A stretch of DNA of 64,000 nucleotides from Ypsolopha sequella (lineage: Eukaryota; Arthropoda; Insecta; Lepidoptera; Ypsolophidae), in NCBI GenBank assembly GCA_934047225.1, contig OW203997.1:3954417-4018416 (forward strand), written 5' to 3'. The notes under the pieces were generated by a model that was given only the letters and a program-made list of their open reading frames with translations, made no database searches and had not been told where the DNA came from. Made by a program: the position numbers and the translations under genes. Numbering within the stretch: position 1 is the stretch's first letter; the number at the start of each line of letters is the position of its first letter. This document shows positions 12,397 through 22,340 of this stretch, piece after piece.

Positions 12397-12672
12397 GATA
12401 TTATATTTATAGCTATCAAGTTTATCTATTTATCAAAGCATAAATGAATTAAATCACCTAAGCCGCTTAAGAGCAGTAGGAAATTCAAGCCAAAAAAACA
12501 CCATTCAGTTGAAACTATTTTTCATATAGAAGTTTTGGTGGTACGAAAAAGAAAAATGTTGCATATGTTGTCCTAGAGTTGATAATCCATAATACATTTT
12601 TTCAATATTTTTGGTTTGGCCATAAAAGAGGAGTAGGCTTTAGAAAGTACCCATTTGGCGGTATTAAGGGCC

Positions 12673-13101
12673 TTAAGGCGCTACGGAAAAACAATCGACA
12701 CTTTTAGAACTTGCATAATTATGTACTTCGGTAAAGAAGGTATTATTTTGATAAAATAGTATATTATTTTTGGATTGTTTTTCTAGGGATCTGTTAAACA
12801 GAAACGTGATTGGAGAAATTCGGCTCGATAAAAATATTTATTGAAATGAGGTCTTTTTCCACACCATGTCTCCTTGTTCAACAATTTGGAATGACATATG
12901 GATTGCGATTATATTTTATTAGATGGGTTTTAACAGTATCTAGGACCTAGTTAAACGAAATTTTGATAGCAACTTTAGTACATTTTATATGCATAATAAA
13001 CCGACTTTTTGCTACTTTTCCACGAATCCGTCCCTCCCGCACTGAGGGTTTTTTCGCATATGGAGTAACAGGGACGCAAAAACTTTAACATATCGCCTTA
13101 A
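12673..13101. mobile_element. TTAA MITE, family 1, divergent copy 4
   Basis: 429 bp between TTAA at 12673-12676 and TTAA at 13098-13101, with inverted ends TTAAGGCG… and …ATATCGCCTTAA. Internal landmarks match the other copies in order (TTGAAATGAGGTC, TTTTATTAGATGGGTTTTAA, TCCCGCACTGAG), but with many substitutions, so it is older. Its left TTAA is also the end of the neighbouring family 2 MITE. Confidence 0.65.
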
Positions 13102-13260
13102 TCGCAAGCAAGTGAGAGGAGCGTGACACAATGTCACAGTATAAGTTATACTGTGACAATGTTTTTGCGATTAAACAGTATGAGTATGTCACGCTCCTTG
13201 CACATGTGAGTCAACTAGTGGCGTCGTGCGCGATTAAACACTGTGCTACGGGACCTGCGG
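13102..13260. repeat. Foldback repeat (gcgtgac … gtcacgc)
   Basis: Inverted halves around GGAGCGTGACACAATG and GTCACGCTCCTTGCACATGTG, with a perfect inner hairpin GTCACAGTATAAGTTATACTGTGAC. A related copy sits at 16671-16828, sharing TTTTTGCGATTAAACAGTA and ACTAGTGGCGTCG. No coding content. Confidence 0.6.
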
Positions 13261-13261
13261 G

Positions 13262-13484
13262 CCTATTGTGTATCTCTAGTTGCCTTCTGTACTGGGTGTC
13301 TATCATCAAAAACATAGATATACTATCGAATTCCGATGTCCTAAGGATATTTTCGCACTTGAAGTGACGACACAGATTGTTAATAGTTCAATACCCACTA
13401 AAGTCAATTTTGAAATTTCAGTTTTTAGCTATGTTTTTGATGATAGGCACCTCGTGCAGTTGGCAACTAAAGATACACAATAGG
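13262..13484. mobile_element. Foldback MITE, 223 bp
   Basis: Inverted arms of nearly 60 bp: CCTATTGTGTATCTCTAGTTG … ATCATCAAAAACATAG on the left and CTATGTTTTTGATGAT … ACACAATAGG on the right. The open frames through it are by-products of the repeat. Confidence 0.6.
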
Positions 13485-13930
13485 GGGGCTGGAAGGGCTA
13501 TTAATAAAAGAGTCATTGACTCAAAGAAATGTTTATAAAGCAATACCTGGTAGACTGAAATAACGCTAAGCCAAGGAAATCGAGAGCCAGATTTTAGGGA
13601 AGGCCACTTCAAATCTCATCAACCACCCAGAAAATGGTTCACCATATACGTTGGAAGGCGTATAAAACACAGCTTCCAAACTTGCTTTCGAATTGCTTGA
13701 AACTGCATTAATATGTAGTCTCTCCTAATACGGAGATGGTATGCACCATGGTCAGACGAGAGTAGTCTGCCAAACTCAATGGTAATGTGGAGTTATGAGT
13801 TTGTGCCATGAAAGGAGTTGTAGAACGATGGGTGGACCGGGAGTTAGAGCGATTCTAATGATATGGTGACATAAACCAAATACCTTAAAAATATTACTAG
13901 CATATATTGAAATAACTTACTGACCTTACT
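13485..13930. other. No recognised feature
   Basis: Between foldback elements; nothing supportable. Confidence 0.35.
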
Positions 13931-14167
13931 TTATACAGCCAAATTCGAACTGGAGGCTTGGTAAGTAATCAATCAGTATTCTGTATAAACAAATATTTTA
14001 TTTATAAAATAAAATCTTGACAGTCAATAGTTTTGACTTTTTACTCGGGACTGGGCTTGCGTTTGCAGAGAACAGGAAAAAATAATTTTCGATTTTCCCA
14101 AAAAGGGTCATCAAACTTTGATATCGACTGCTTATCGAGTCTTTAGTATGAATTTGGCTGCATAAAT
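13931..14167. mobile_element. Foldback MITE related to the 16850 family
   Basis: Ends TTATACAGCCAAATTCGAAC and TATGAATTTGGCTGCATAAA are inverted complements. Inside the left arm, GGCTTGGTAAGTAAT matches GGCTTGGTAAGTGATTA of the MITE at 16850-17119. Confidence 0.5.
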
Positions 14168-14309
14168 TAATGTCACTTATATGGTTAGGTTTTGCAAAAA
14201 GAATCAACGTTTTAAGGATTTTCACTATAAAATAAAAAAACTCACTTATATTTGCTTACTTAAAGATAAAATGGGGCAAAATAAGCTTTACTATATTTTA
14301 TTGGAAACA

Positions 14310-14400
14310 GCAAGGTAACTACAGATCTCCATCTGCTACGATCCTAACACACCTCTTTCATGTCTTCAATTCCGTGTACTGTAGAATTCGCCCTTTTGTT
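14310..14400 (-). repeat. Short LINE 3' fragment
   Basis: The text (gatctccatctgctacgatc … acacacctctttcatgtcttc) parallels the 3' part of the LINE remnant at 4380-4450 in the same orientation. It is too short to classify. Confidence 0.4.
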
Positions 14401-14666
14401 ATTTAGCAAAATTAGATACCTATTTAAAAATAATTTATTTGTTTTCAAACCAATGTGAACCCTTTTATTCCCCACAAAATACTTTATCAAGGGTATGCGA
14501 TACTTTTTATACGGACCAGTGACTCGAATAAATGTGGGGAACGTTCAAGGGCAAAACCCCGAAAGTTTGGATAGCAACAGGTGAATGATGTCTTTTAAAT
14601 TGGGGTAGGTTACGGTGCTGGTTTTAGTTGTGGGATAATTTTGTGCGTAGTTTGTATAATAAAATC

Positions 14667-14921
14667 TACTATAATAATGATTGAAAATCTGCTTAAGTAA
14701 ATGTGTAGATGTAGCAATGAACTATTTTTAAATAGCATAGTTTTCATAGACAACGTCTTTGATGGGATAACATTTTAACTTATGGCAAAAGCGGCCGTTT
14801 TTAGCAAAAGTTAAAATTTTAGCTCATCAAGAAATTGTCTATGAAAACCACGCTATTTAAAAATAGGGCATTGCTATATCTACACATTTACTTGAGCAGA
14901 TTTTCAATAATTATTATAGTA
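14667..14921. mobile_element. Near-complete palindrome (foldback MITE), 255 bp
   Basis: Arms of about 100 bp pair almost end to end: TACTATAATAAT … GAAAATCTGCTTAAGTAAATGTGTAGAT … CTATTTTTAAATAGC against the inverted copy ending ATTATTATAGTA. Only the middle ~50 bases are unpaired. The ends begin and finish with TA, suggesting TA-targeted (mariner-like) insertion. Confidence 0.65.
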
Positions 14922-14972
14922 AGTAAATAATGTTTTTTTTTCTAAAACATTCTTTTCGTAGCATAAAGCGCC

Positions 14973-15952
14973 TTAAGGCGAATGGATACGCCAACTGCAA
15001 TTTGGACCTGTCTTTGAAGGCCTACTCCTCCCACACGGGTGGTCCAAAAACTTTCATAAAAACATATGATAGGCATTATAAAGTCAAAAATAAAATTTCA
15101 GTTTCATAAACTGTTTTTCTATTGTAAGTTTTGCCAAAAAAAATTGAAAGTCATCGAAAGTTTCACATGATTAACACAAGAATTCTCTTACTCCTTCCAA
15201 ACGCCTAAAGCGATTTTAATTATTATTTCACCAAATTATAGGAAATTTTTAGATCTAAAAATTCAAGTTCAAATATTTTTTTCCGTTCATTGGGGTCCAT
15301 GTGAAAAGTATTATTTTCTCCTATTTTGCGCTAGCCGGAGACGCAGTGGTTGTCGTAACAGCCACTTTTCAAGGCACGCTGAAATGAACTGTAACATATA
15401 GCTAGGCAATATGTTAGGTTTAGGTAAGGCTAGGTTTTATAGGTAGGTTAAAGGACTATTTGTTCGTGTTTAGTTGGCAATCGATAACCTTTATGGATCG
15501 ACATACGTCGCATTGACTGAATTATTTCGTGTTTTCCAAAAATAAATACAGATCGAGTATAAAAGATCTTTCAGACAAAACACGAGCAAGATACCTCAGA
15601 GAGTCCGATTAGTGCGGACGTAGCTCTCCATATAGAAAGATTCCTCAGAGAGTCCGATTAGTGCGGATGTGCTTCTCCATTAGTAAATTATTGAAGAAAT
15701 ATAAGAAGCGAGTGCTCTACCAAATTTGGAGCTCCCCTCCCTTAATATATATATGATAATTAGGGCATATAAAGTGAAAAAAGAAAATATAAAGAAGGAT
15801 AAACTGAAAAATAAAGTGGTATAATTCAGAAACATCCCCATAAGATCCCGAGCACACGGAGAGCATCACAGAACATTAGTTCAATGTAGTTTCCGTTGAT
15901 ATTTGTACCGACACACATCGAGTTGCTTATTTAGCGTGGTCATACGCCTTAA
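14973..15952 (+). mobile_element. TTAA MITE, family 2, copy B, split by a solo LTR
   Basis: Starts CCTTAAGGCG (TTAA 14973-14976) and ends ACGCCTTAA (TTAA 15949-15952). Landmarks shared with copies A and C include TCCATGTGAAAAGTATTATTTTCTCC, GTAACAGCCAC and ACATCGAG. Removing the 15390-15870 insertion and one target repeat leaves about 495 bp, close to the other copies. Confidence 0.65.
15390..15870 (+). mobile_element. Solo LTR, 481 bp
   Basis: Bounded by TGT…ACA (TGTAACATATAG to GCATCACA) and by a 4 bp duplication GAAC at 15386-15389 and 15871-15874. The uninterrupted relative at 52.65-53.12 kb has a single 'atgaacgtta' at this point. TATAAAAG at 15558-15565 and AATAAA at 15810-15815 suit an LTR promoter and polyadenylation signal. 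Just after the TATA box, AGAGAGTCCGATTAGTGCGG occurs twice, 55 bp apart. No internal retroelement genes are present, so it arose by LTR-LTR recombination. Strand is inferred from the TATA/AATAAA order. A 4 bp duplication suits Gypsy-like or BEL-like elements, but the superfamily is unproven. Confidence 0.65.
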
Positions 15953-16500
15953 CGAGTGTGTGGTAGCCGGGTTCTTAAATTGTTATAAATTGAGATGTTA
16001 TTATCATACATTCGGCCTAAATAACATGGAGAAAAATTTATTAGGAATGTCGTAAGACCATGCAACTAAAATTATTTAAAAAAGTAAAAAAAAAAAAAAC
16101 AAGAAATGGGGCCTAATTTAAAACATGAGAAGTGAAGTAACATAGTTGATTGCTTTAAAACACAGTATTTAAATGCGAATATCCTTCAAAAGGACAAATG
16201 ACTATCATCAACAATGAACCTCCTTGGTCAAAAAACTAAGGTTGACAGCATAGCATCCCGCCTCATTAGCGATGCGTTCCTCGACGACCAAGAATGTCAC
16301 GGCCAGGAATCGAACTACGGGCCTGCACGTCATGAAGACAAAGAGTGTTTTGTTGTTAGAGTATGGGAATGTCTATGGAATTGTTCCCATAGGTGTTGTA
16401 TAATACTCTGGGAGTGAGAGGTTCTTATTGAAGGAACTATAAAGTCCAGAATCGTACATTTAACCTGCGACATTTAAAAAATCTTATCTAGTTAATAATC
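15953..16500. other. No recognised feature
   Basis: AT-rich sequence with a short A-run near 16087. The open frame at 16214-16417 contains nothing recognisable. Confidence 0.35.
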
Positions 16501-16670
16501 AACGGCAGCTCAGTCGGTGAGACTGCCGCCCTTTCAATTCTGAGACCCGGGTCCAAATCTTGAACGCTGAGCAAGCACTCTTAATGAATTTTTCGGAAAT
16601 TATGTGCATAGTATTTGTATACTTGCCAGTAGCCAAACGGTGACAAAGAAAAACACTCTGTGGTAGACCA

Positions 16671-16828
16671 GCACTCGTAGCACAGTGTTTAATCGCGCGT
16701 GAAGCCACTTAGTTCACAAGTGCGAAGAGCGTGACACGATGTTTTTGCGATTAAACAGTACGTCACGCTCCTTGCACATGTGATGCAACTAGTGGCGTCG
16801 CGCGCAATTAAACACTATGCTACGGGAC
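16671..16828. mobile_element. Foldback insertion in the SINE
   Basis: Imperfect palindrome: CGTAGCACAGTGTTTAATCG on the left against CAATTAAACACTATGCTACG on the right, with GAGCGTGAC/GTCACGCTC nearer the centre. Related to 13102-13260. Confidence 0.55.
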
Positions 16829-16849
16829 CTTCATGCGCTGAAAAGCGTG

Positions 16850-17119
16850 TATACAAGGTGAATTTTTGATCATCGTCCAAATTCATACGGGTGGCTTGGT
16901 AAGTGATTAGTATCATGGATCAATAACAATTTTGGTGAAATTCGTAAAATGAAATTTCGACTCCCCATAGTCATTCACTCGGGAGTGGAACTGAATTTCT
17001 ATGGGAAGCCGAAATTTCAATTTACGAATTTCACAAAAATTGTTACTGATCCAAGATCCTGATCACTTATTAAGCCTCCGGTATGAATTTGGACGATGAT
17101 CAAAAAGTCACCTTGTATA
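16850..17119. mobile_element. Foldback MITE, ~270 bp, TATA-flanked
   Basis: Left end TATACAAGGTGAATTTTTGA, right end TCAAAAAGTCACCTTGTATA, and arms of over 100 bp that include AACAATTTTGGTGAAATTCG and its inverted partner. TATA at both borders fits a TA-type target duplication. The termini (TATACAA.GTG) are shared with the element at 17487-17757. Confidence 0.65.
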
Positions 17120-17290
17120 TGCCCGAAGTACGACGATAAGGTTCACCCCCTATTACGTGGGGACGTGAAAATCGTCGGTGAAAAGAGCCAGTCCAAACTC
17201 GTAAACATATCTTACTTCCCCCCCTGGGATACACGTCGTGACGACATTTTGTGTTATTGTCTTGATCCAACGTACCTGAAGACAAAGAAA

Positions 17291-17486
17291 AAAACCATTA
17301 GCAACAGTTTCAACTTCCAAAATACAGTCCCACAAATTGAAATTATTCGTAATGACCTCCGTAAAACAAGTACGTTTTACAAATGATTAGTATTTAGAAA
17401 GTCCACGTAACCGCAGCGCACAATGAATAAATACTGATAGCTACAGCCAGAGGGCGCGAAAGTGCGAGCTGGAAAATAAGGGTGAC
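17291..17486. other. No recognised feature
   Basis: Short spacer between mobile elements. Confidence 0.3.
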
Positions 17487-17757
17487 TATACAACGTGTAA
17501 CAGAAAGGTGTAACCATATTTGAAGAGCTTATTCAATCAATGGTATAGAACAACTTTTACTATGAAGCCAACCCTGAAATCTCAAAAATAAAATCTGCCC
17601 TTCCATACATTTCGGCCGAGCGGCATTGCGTTTTTCTATGAAACAGTTAAAAATTTTTTTCGAGATACAGGGTTTGTTCCATAGTAAAAGTTGTTCCATA
17701 CCATTGACTGAATAAGCTCTTCAAATATGGTTACACCTTTCTGTTACACCTTGTATA
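17487..17757. mobile_element. Foldback MITE, ~270 bp, TATA-flanked, second family
   Basis: Ends TATACAACGTGTAACAGAAA and TTTCTGTTACACCTTGTATA. Arms of over 70 bp (GTGTAACCATATTTGAAGAG against its complement, through ACAACTTTTACTATG). The interior differs from the 16850 element, but the outermost bases match, suggesting mobilisation by one transposase. Confidence 0.65.
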
Positions 17758-18836
17758 CGTGCTACAAATTAGAATACAAAAGTAGGAAATCGGGCAAAAA
17801 CAAGGTTCGGAATTTAAGATCATTAAAAACAAATGCTGTAAATATTTGTTGTGACTTCAAAAAAAAGAGACATTACCGAAAACCTCTCGAATAGCATTGC
17901 CCGAATATCATTGCCACTTTATCATTGCCTATCGTGATTTAAAAAGACACATAACAATGACGAAACATATTTCAGAACCATAATAACACATCAAACAACA
18001 TTATAAAGAAAACTATTTTCTGATAAGTACGATTTACAATTTTTAGGCACTACGTAAAAATGTTGCAAAAGAAAGTCAAAATAACTGAGGTTTTTCGTGC
18101 GTGGCAGTTGATTAGAGCGAGATAGACAGTTAAAAAACAAAAGCGTTAGAGTGGGACTTATTTCCAAGGAGCGCTGACCCTTAAATAAATTCACAAGACA
18201 ATATAGGACACAAAGAGTAAATCCAGAAGCTATTAATAATGGTGATAAGAATTTATATTGTTTGAATGTGATCATGACATGTGATCTGCTCTGAAATGAC
18301 GATAATTCGAATACGCTTGAGGCTTGCTGTATTTTTGTTATTGAATTCTAGGTAATTTACCAGTTACTAATCCAGTCACGTACCATCGTAATTCACCAGT
18401 GCTCATCATACATAATTTTTGATCTATGTGACCTTGCTCATACATACCACATCAGTACAATTTTATGGGTACAAAGGAGTTTTACCTTTGGCGTCATTTC
18501 GTATTTGTTCCACGAATGTGTAGTTTCCCTAATATTTTCAATGTGCGAACACTCTGTCTAAGACAGACACATTTGTAACTTGCAGTGTTCTTGCTTTCCA
18601 GTAATTGAACTAGACTTAACGGTCGATTTAACCCGTGGTTTACCGTAACTTACAGAACCAGACTTTGAACTACGGTTTTTGAACAAAAAAGATAATTTGT
18701 ATATTATAACTGCTTTTGCCAGACAGTTTGACCCCCTTTTGTGTGCAAATTGTACTGTTATTACTATTGTACTATCAAATTAGTTTCAGTCCCAATTTTC
18801 TGCTATTCTTCATCATCGTTGGTTAGTACACCTACA
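17758..18836. other. No recognised feature
   Basis: AT-rich DNA with no gene signal. The open frame at 17991-18275 (minus) has no recognised motif or splice context. Confidence 0.35.
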
Positions 18837-19138
18837 TATGAAGGGTACAGGGAAAGAACAAGGAATGTCACATCGTAAGGAAGGGCTAGAATCAATGTGT
18901 AAATAGCAAAAACTTTTTTTTTTCTATTCTTTTGTTAAAAGGCAAAGTAACACCTTAAAACAGAGTTTAGCGAAAATGAACACACAATCTTATTTTTACC
19001 AAGTGAAAAAAAAACATACAATTATCCCCACATTTATTTTAGCCCGAAAATAAAAGATCTATTAAAGTTATTTATACATTTATTCTAGCCCTTCCTTACG
19101 ATGTGACATTCCTTGTTCTTTCCCTGTACCCTTCATAT
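18837..19138. mobile_element. MITE with long terminal inverted repeats
   Basis: About 302 bp. TATGAAGGGTACAGGGAAAG… at the left and …CTTTCCCTGTACCCTTCATA at the right are inverted repeats of about 55-60 bp with only a few mismatches, ending near TCTAGCCCTTCC. TA lies at each border. The interior is AT-rich and non-coding. This form is typical of mariner/Tc1-mobilised MITEs. Confidence 0.75.
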
Positions 19139-20022
19139 ACATTATACATATATCATATACGTGTAACAAATCAGTTTTTGTATTTAATAGTAATAAGTTA
19201 TTTTATAATTACTTTACTACTGCTATACTTAACTACTTATATATAACGTAAAAACAAGGCTTGAAAAAGGATTGACAAAAAATGAAATATGAGTAGGTAA
19301 CCTTCTGACAGGAGACAGACTCCATACTTGTCCAGTTCTTTTTAATAACAATGCCAATCAAAGCAAGGACTTTAAGATTGACGACTGAATCATCAAAAGA
19401 ACATCAAGAAGATCATAAAACAGAAATATACAATGGCTTCCTGACATAACAGCATTCCCTTCCATCAACTCATCCAAACGGCTGACTAAACATTGGAACG
19501 TCGTAACTTATGCGTCTCTATTGTTGTTTAATACAACGCGACAAGTTGCCAGACGCAGTCAGATGACAATGATACCCGCATTGCATTATCGATCCTAAAG
19601 TTCAAGGTCTTAGTACCATTATTCTTTGAAGTTCAGGGTTTGCGTGGTGCTGTAACAAATGACCAAGAACGGGTAATAGTTGGTGAACCTGAACGATATT
19701 TCAAAGAGTGACTTTTGCCAGAGTTGGTGCTCAGTCATAGTGTCAAGGTGTGTTCAGGGACTATGAGGATGCATAACCAAACTGGTTGAAGCTGTTGACT
19801 ATTGAGTGGCTAGATTAGTCTTCCTGCTTGTATTTATCAATGCTCAAGTAAAGAGAGAGCGACGCCCAAGTTCGTTACCAACCCGACTGTATGAAATTAA
19901 AATACGAGTGTGTCCAACTATAGTTAAAATCAAATGAAAGAGATTATAGTAGTTAGTATTTAGCTTTTTATTCAGCATAGAAATCACTTTTTTTAATGTA
20001 TTTAATGTACAGAAAATACCAA
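19139..20022. other. No recognised feature
   Basis: Nothing supportable apart from the candidate exon that begins at the end of this stretch. Confidence 0.35.
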
Positions 20023-20247
20023 CCGTTTAGAGGGTCACAAATTCAAAATTTGTTGGCGGTAATATCGATTTTGATATTATACGTATGTTCTGTGATTTTG
20101 ATATATGACAACGTCGTTGGAGGGATCCGAGCCATGATCTGGACTTTGATCTATTGTTTTACTATTGTTTTAGAGATAATAAAAATTAAGAGGGTCTTAT
20201 TAAAACAAGATTACAACAATATAAGTAGGTCATGCAGATGCAGTTGA
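20023..20247 (+). CDS. Candidate exon encoding two membrane helices (unidentified)
   Basis: Preceded by a T-rich tract and TTTAATGTACAG, a plausible splice acceptor at 20022. The open frame then has two hydrophobic stretches, LLAVISILILYVCSVILIY and AMIWTLIYCFTIVLEI, separated by about ten residues (DNVVGGIR) and followed by a basic tail (KIKRVLLKQ). It ends in TGA at 20247, or could be spliced out at GTAGGT at 20225. The product is not recognised. AT-rich DNA yields hydrophobic frames by chance, so this is a candidate only. No neighbouring exon was found. Confidence 0.22.
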   Translation, partial: PFRGSQIQNLLAVISILILYVCSVILIYDNVVGGIRAMIWTLIYCFTIVLEIIKIKRVLLKQDYNNISRSCRCS

Positions 20248-22340
20248 AATATGTTCAATCGGAAGGTCTGTAGTCCCCCGCTGACAACTGGGCGTGTCCT
20301 GTTCCCACTTGTCTAACTGCTCCCATTATAACACAATAGGATCAGTATCACACTTTGGGGTATAGTTGTTGCATGCTGTTATAAAACTACAACCATCGGC
20401 GAAATGTTACTCTTTATTTTTAAACCTACCATAATGGATGATGATGATAATGATCGGCTCCGACCGTTTTCGATCGCTAATGTAGCCGAACTTCCTAGTA
20501 AACCCCCGTACGCACAGAGTGCATACAATCATCTTCTACATAATTATATTGAATGAACGTTCGTGGTCAGGCTTTTAAATCATCGCGTTTAGCGTCGCGT
20601 CGAGGCCAGTTTTCTGCTCCTCGAAATCGCGTACTTGCCTCTGTAAAAGCCGGCGCCCTTAGAATAATATTCTTAGCCAGCGCCACAGTATTAGAAATTA
20701 TACTGTGCCGGCGCCATTTTGGGCGTTTCGGTGGTGTGGACACGTTTCACGGATGTTGGCATCTTTTATTCTAAACTGAAGGAGGGTAGCATGGCGGCCA
20801 TATGTATAGCATTAACTTTGATACGCTAGAATTCCATAAGTTATGCAGGTTACCGCCATGTAACAGCAAAAATACTAAGTTTATATGAAACACGTGCTTT
20901 TATGACACGTAACAGCTGTGCCTAGTTCGTTGCAAACGATACAGTCCGTTATTTATGCGTTCGTTGCTACAACTAGTTGGGACCACCCGGGATTTTCAAT
21001 GAATTACTATTACTACTGTCGGAATTGAGGCAATGTGTTTACTACCCGTACCTTGTTTACTTCCTTATCTTCGTGTTGTAGATCTAGAGCACAAAAAAGC
21101 GTCAAATTCTGATATTATTTGGTAATTTTATTGAAAAGTGGTACTATAAAATTAAAATAGTCAGTTTCGATCGGTTATGAGAATTCAATTCTATACTTTT
21201 TAATCGCAACTGTTTGCATACGAAAACAGTTAAGTGGGTAAATTTTACTCTAAAGATCTGCTTTAAAATTATTAACAAAGTATGGACCATGTTCTTTTCA
21301 CTTACAATAAGTAGTTGCTAATCTACGAGTAATTATTGACAACAAAAGCTTCGACTTACTGCAGATGTATGTATCCTTCTGAGCCTAAGAATCTAAAGGT
21401 ATGCCATTATTGATCGTAAAGTCTCCACCCAGTTTTGCGTCTTTATTGACCGCAAGTCCATGGTTAGGAAATTAATCTGTTGTGACTATTTGCAGAGACA
21501 TCGTGGCTGCAAGGTATAGGCTGGGTTGACAACATAATTAAAGTAATCTGGATTGTCACGGAATTAGAGCAGCGACATGACGCACGACTCTGCGATTGTA
21601 AGGGGTTTATTCAAACTTGCAGAATCAAGAAAATTTGATCAAAATCTTGACCGAATCGAAAAAAACTTATCAATGAACTTAAAAATATAATGTATAAAAA
21701 ATATTGATTGGGTTAAAAATTAATTATTTATAACTAGTAAGTGAAATAATATATATATTTTTTTATAGATACTGGGGTTGAAGTATATTTTCTTGATGTC
21801 CAGTTTATAATCTGTTGCAATATTGATCCATATTAGGCATCATCACTGTGTTCTTTCTTAGTTTATACTTCAGCAGTTTTCAATATCATGAAGGCAAATG
21901 CCGAAGCTCGATTTTGTATAGAAAGTACATTATTAGTACATTACAACAATTTACCTATATCTTATTTACATGATATGCGACTATTTCTAAAAAGTTTCAC
22001 TTGGCTTTTTAGAATTATTTTTATATTATTCAATCGTCAGTTTACAACCAGCCTAAACCCTAAACCACACGATTCCCCCAGATCGACTCGTGCGCACAAA
22101 TTTTACGTCTAGTTCTCCACAAGTGAGCCCAACAATTTTATCTAGCCTTTTATGGTGAAGGCAGCCAGTTGTTTGCAACATACCTAAGTATACACAGCTG
22201 AGAAATGCTAATGTTACCCAGTTGGTTGTTGTGATAAATGAAATATTATGGGGCTTCAAAGCAGATGTTGGATTGAATCAACACTACTTCCACAATAAAG
22301 TTAAAACTAGCGATTGTCGGCTCTTGGTGCAACATCATCA
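20248..22340. other. No recognised gene; one GC-rich hairpin
   Basis: Mostly AT-rich DNA. Around 20648-20718, AAGCCGGCGCCCTTAGAAT is followed by an inverted GTGCCGGCGCCATTTTGG, a small imperfect hairpin. The open frame over it is not supported as a gene. Confidence 0.35.

Larger units (their letters stand above)
9533..12408 (-). mobile_element. 5'-truncated non-LTR retrotransposon of the restriction-like-endonuclease type
   Basis: The element reads on the minus strand. Its 3' end is a run of 24 A (T at 9538-9561 on the plus strand) and its 5' end is at about 12400. TTATATTT occurs at 9533-9540 and at 12401-12408, consistent with a 7-8 bp target-site duplication. The uninterrupted relative at 52.9 kb supports this insertion point. 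Coding content is RT, a CCHC-like knuckle and a restriction-like endonuclease in the order used by R2/R4/NeSL-type elements. At about 2.86 kb it lacks the N-terminal DNA-binding part, and the frame is broken, so it is a dead copy. Confidence 0.8.
9334..12676 (-). mobile_element. TTAA MITE, family 2, copy A, split by a LINE insertion
   Basis: The parts 9334-9532 and 12409-12676 together give a ~475 bp element that is the reverse complement of 52665-53120 and is also related to 14973-15952. Both outer ends are TTAA (9334-9337 and 12673-12676), followed by GGCG-type termini with TCGCCAAAT just inside. The intact copy at 52665 shows the uninterrupted sequence (ataaacataacataggattattcaatcgaac region), so the 2.87 kb between the two parts is a later insertion. 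No coding capacity. Confidence 0.7.
16501..17290 (+). mobile_element. tRNA-derived SINE interrupted by two foldback elements
   Basis: The head has an A box (CAGCTCAGTCGG, 16506-16517) and a B box (GGGTCCAAATC, 16549-16559). The body (TTTTTCGGAAATTATGTGCA) matches the SINE at 53961 (TTTTTCGGAATTTATGTACA). The 3' part at 17120-17200 (cgaagtacgacgataaggttcacc … atcgtcggtgaaa) matches the 3' part of that SINE. In between lie the foldbacks at 16671-16828 and 16850-17119. The open frames at 17096-17386 are not genes. Confidence 0.65.
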
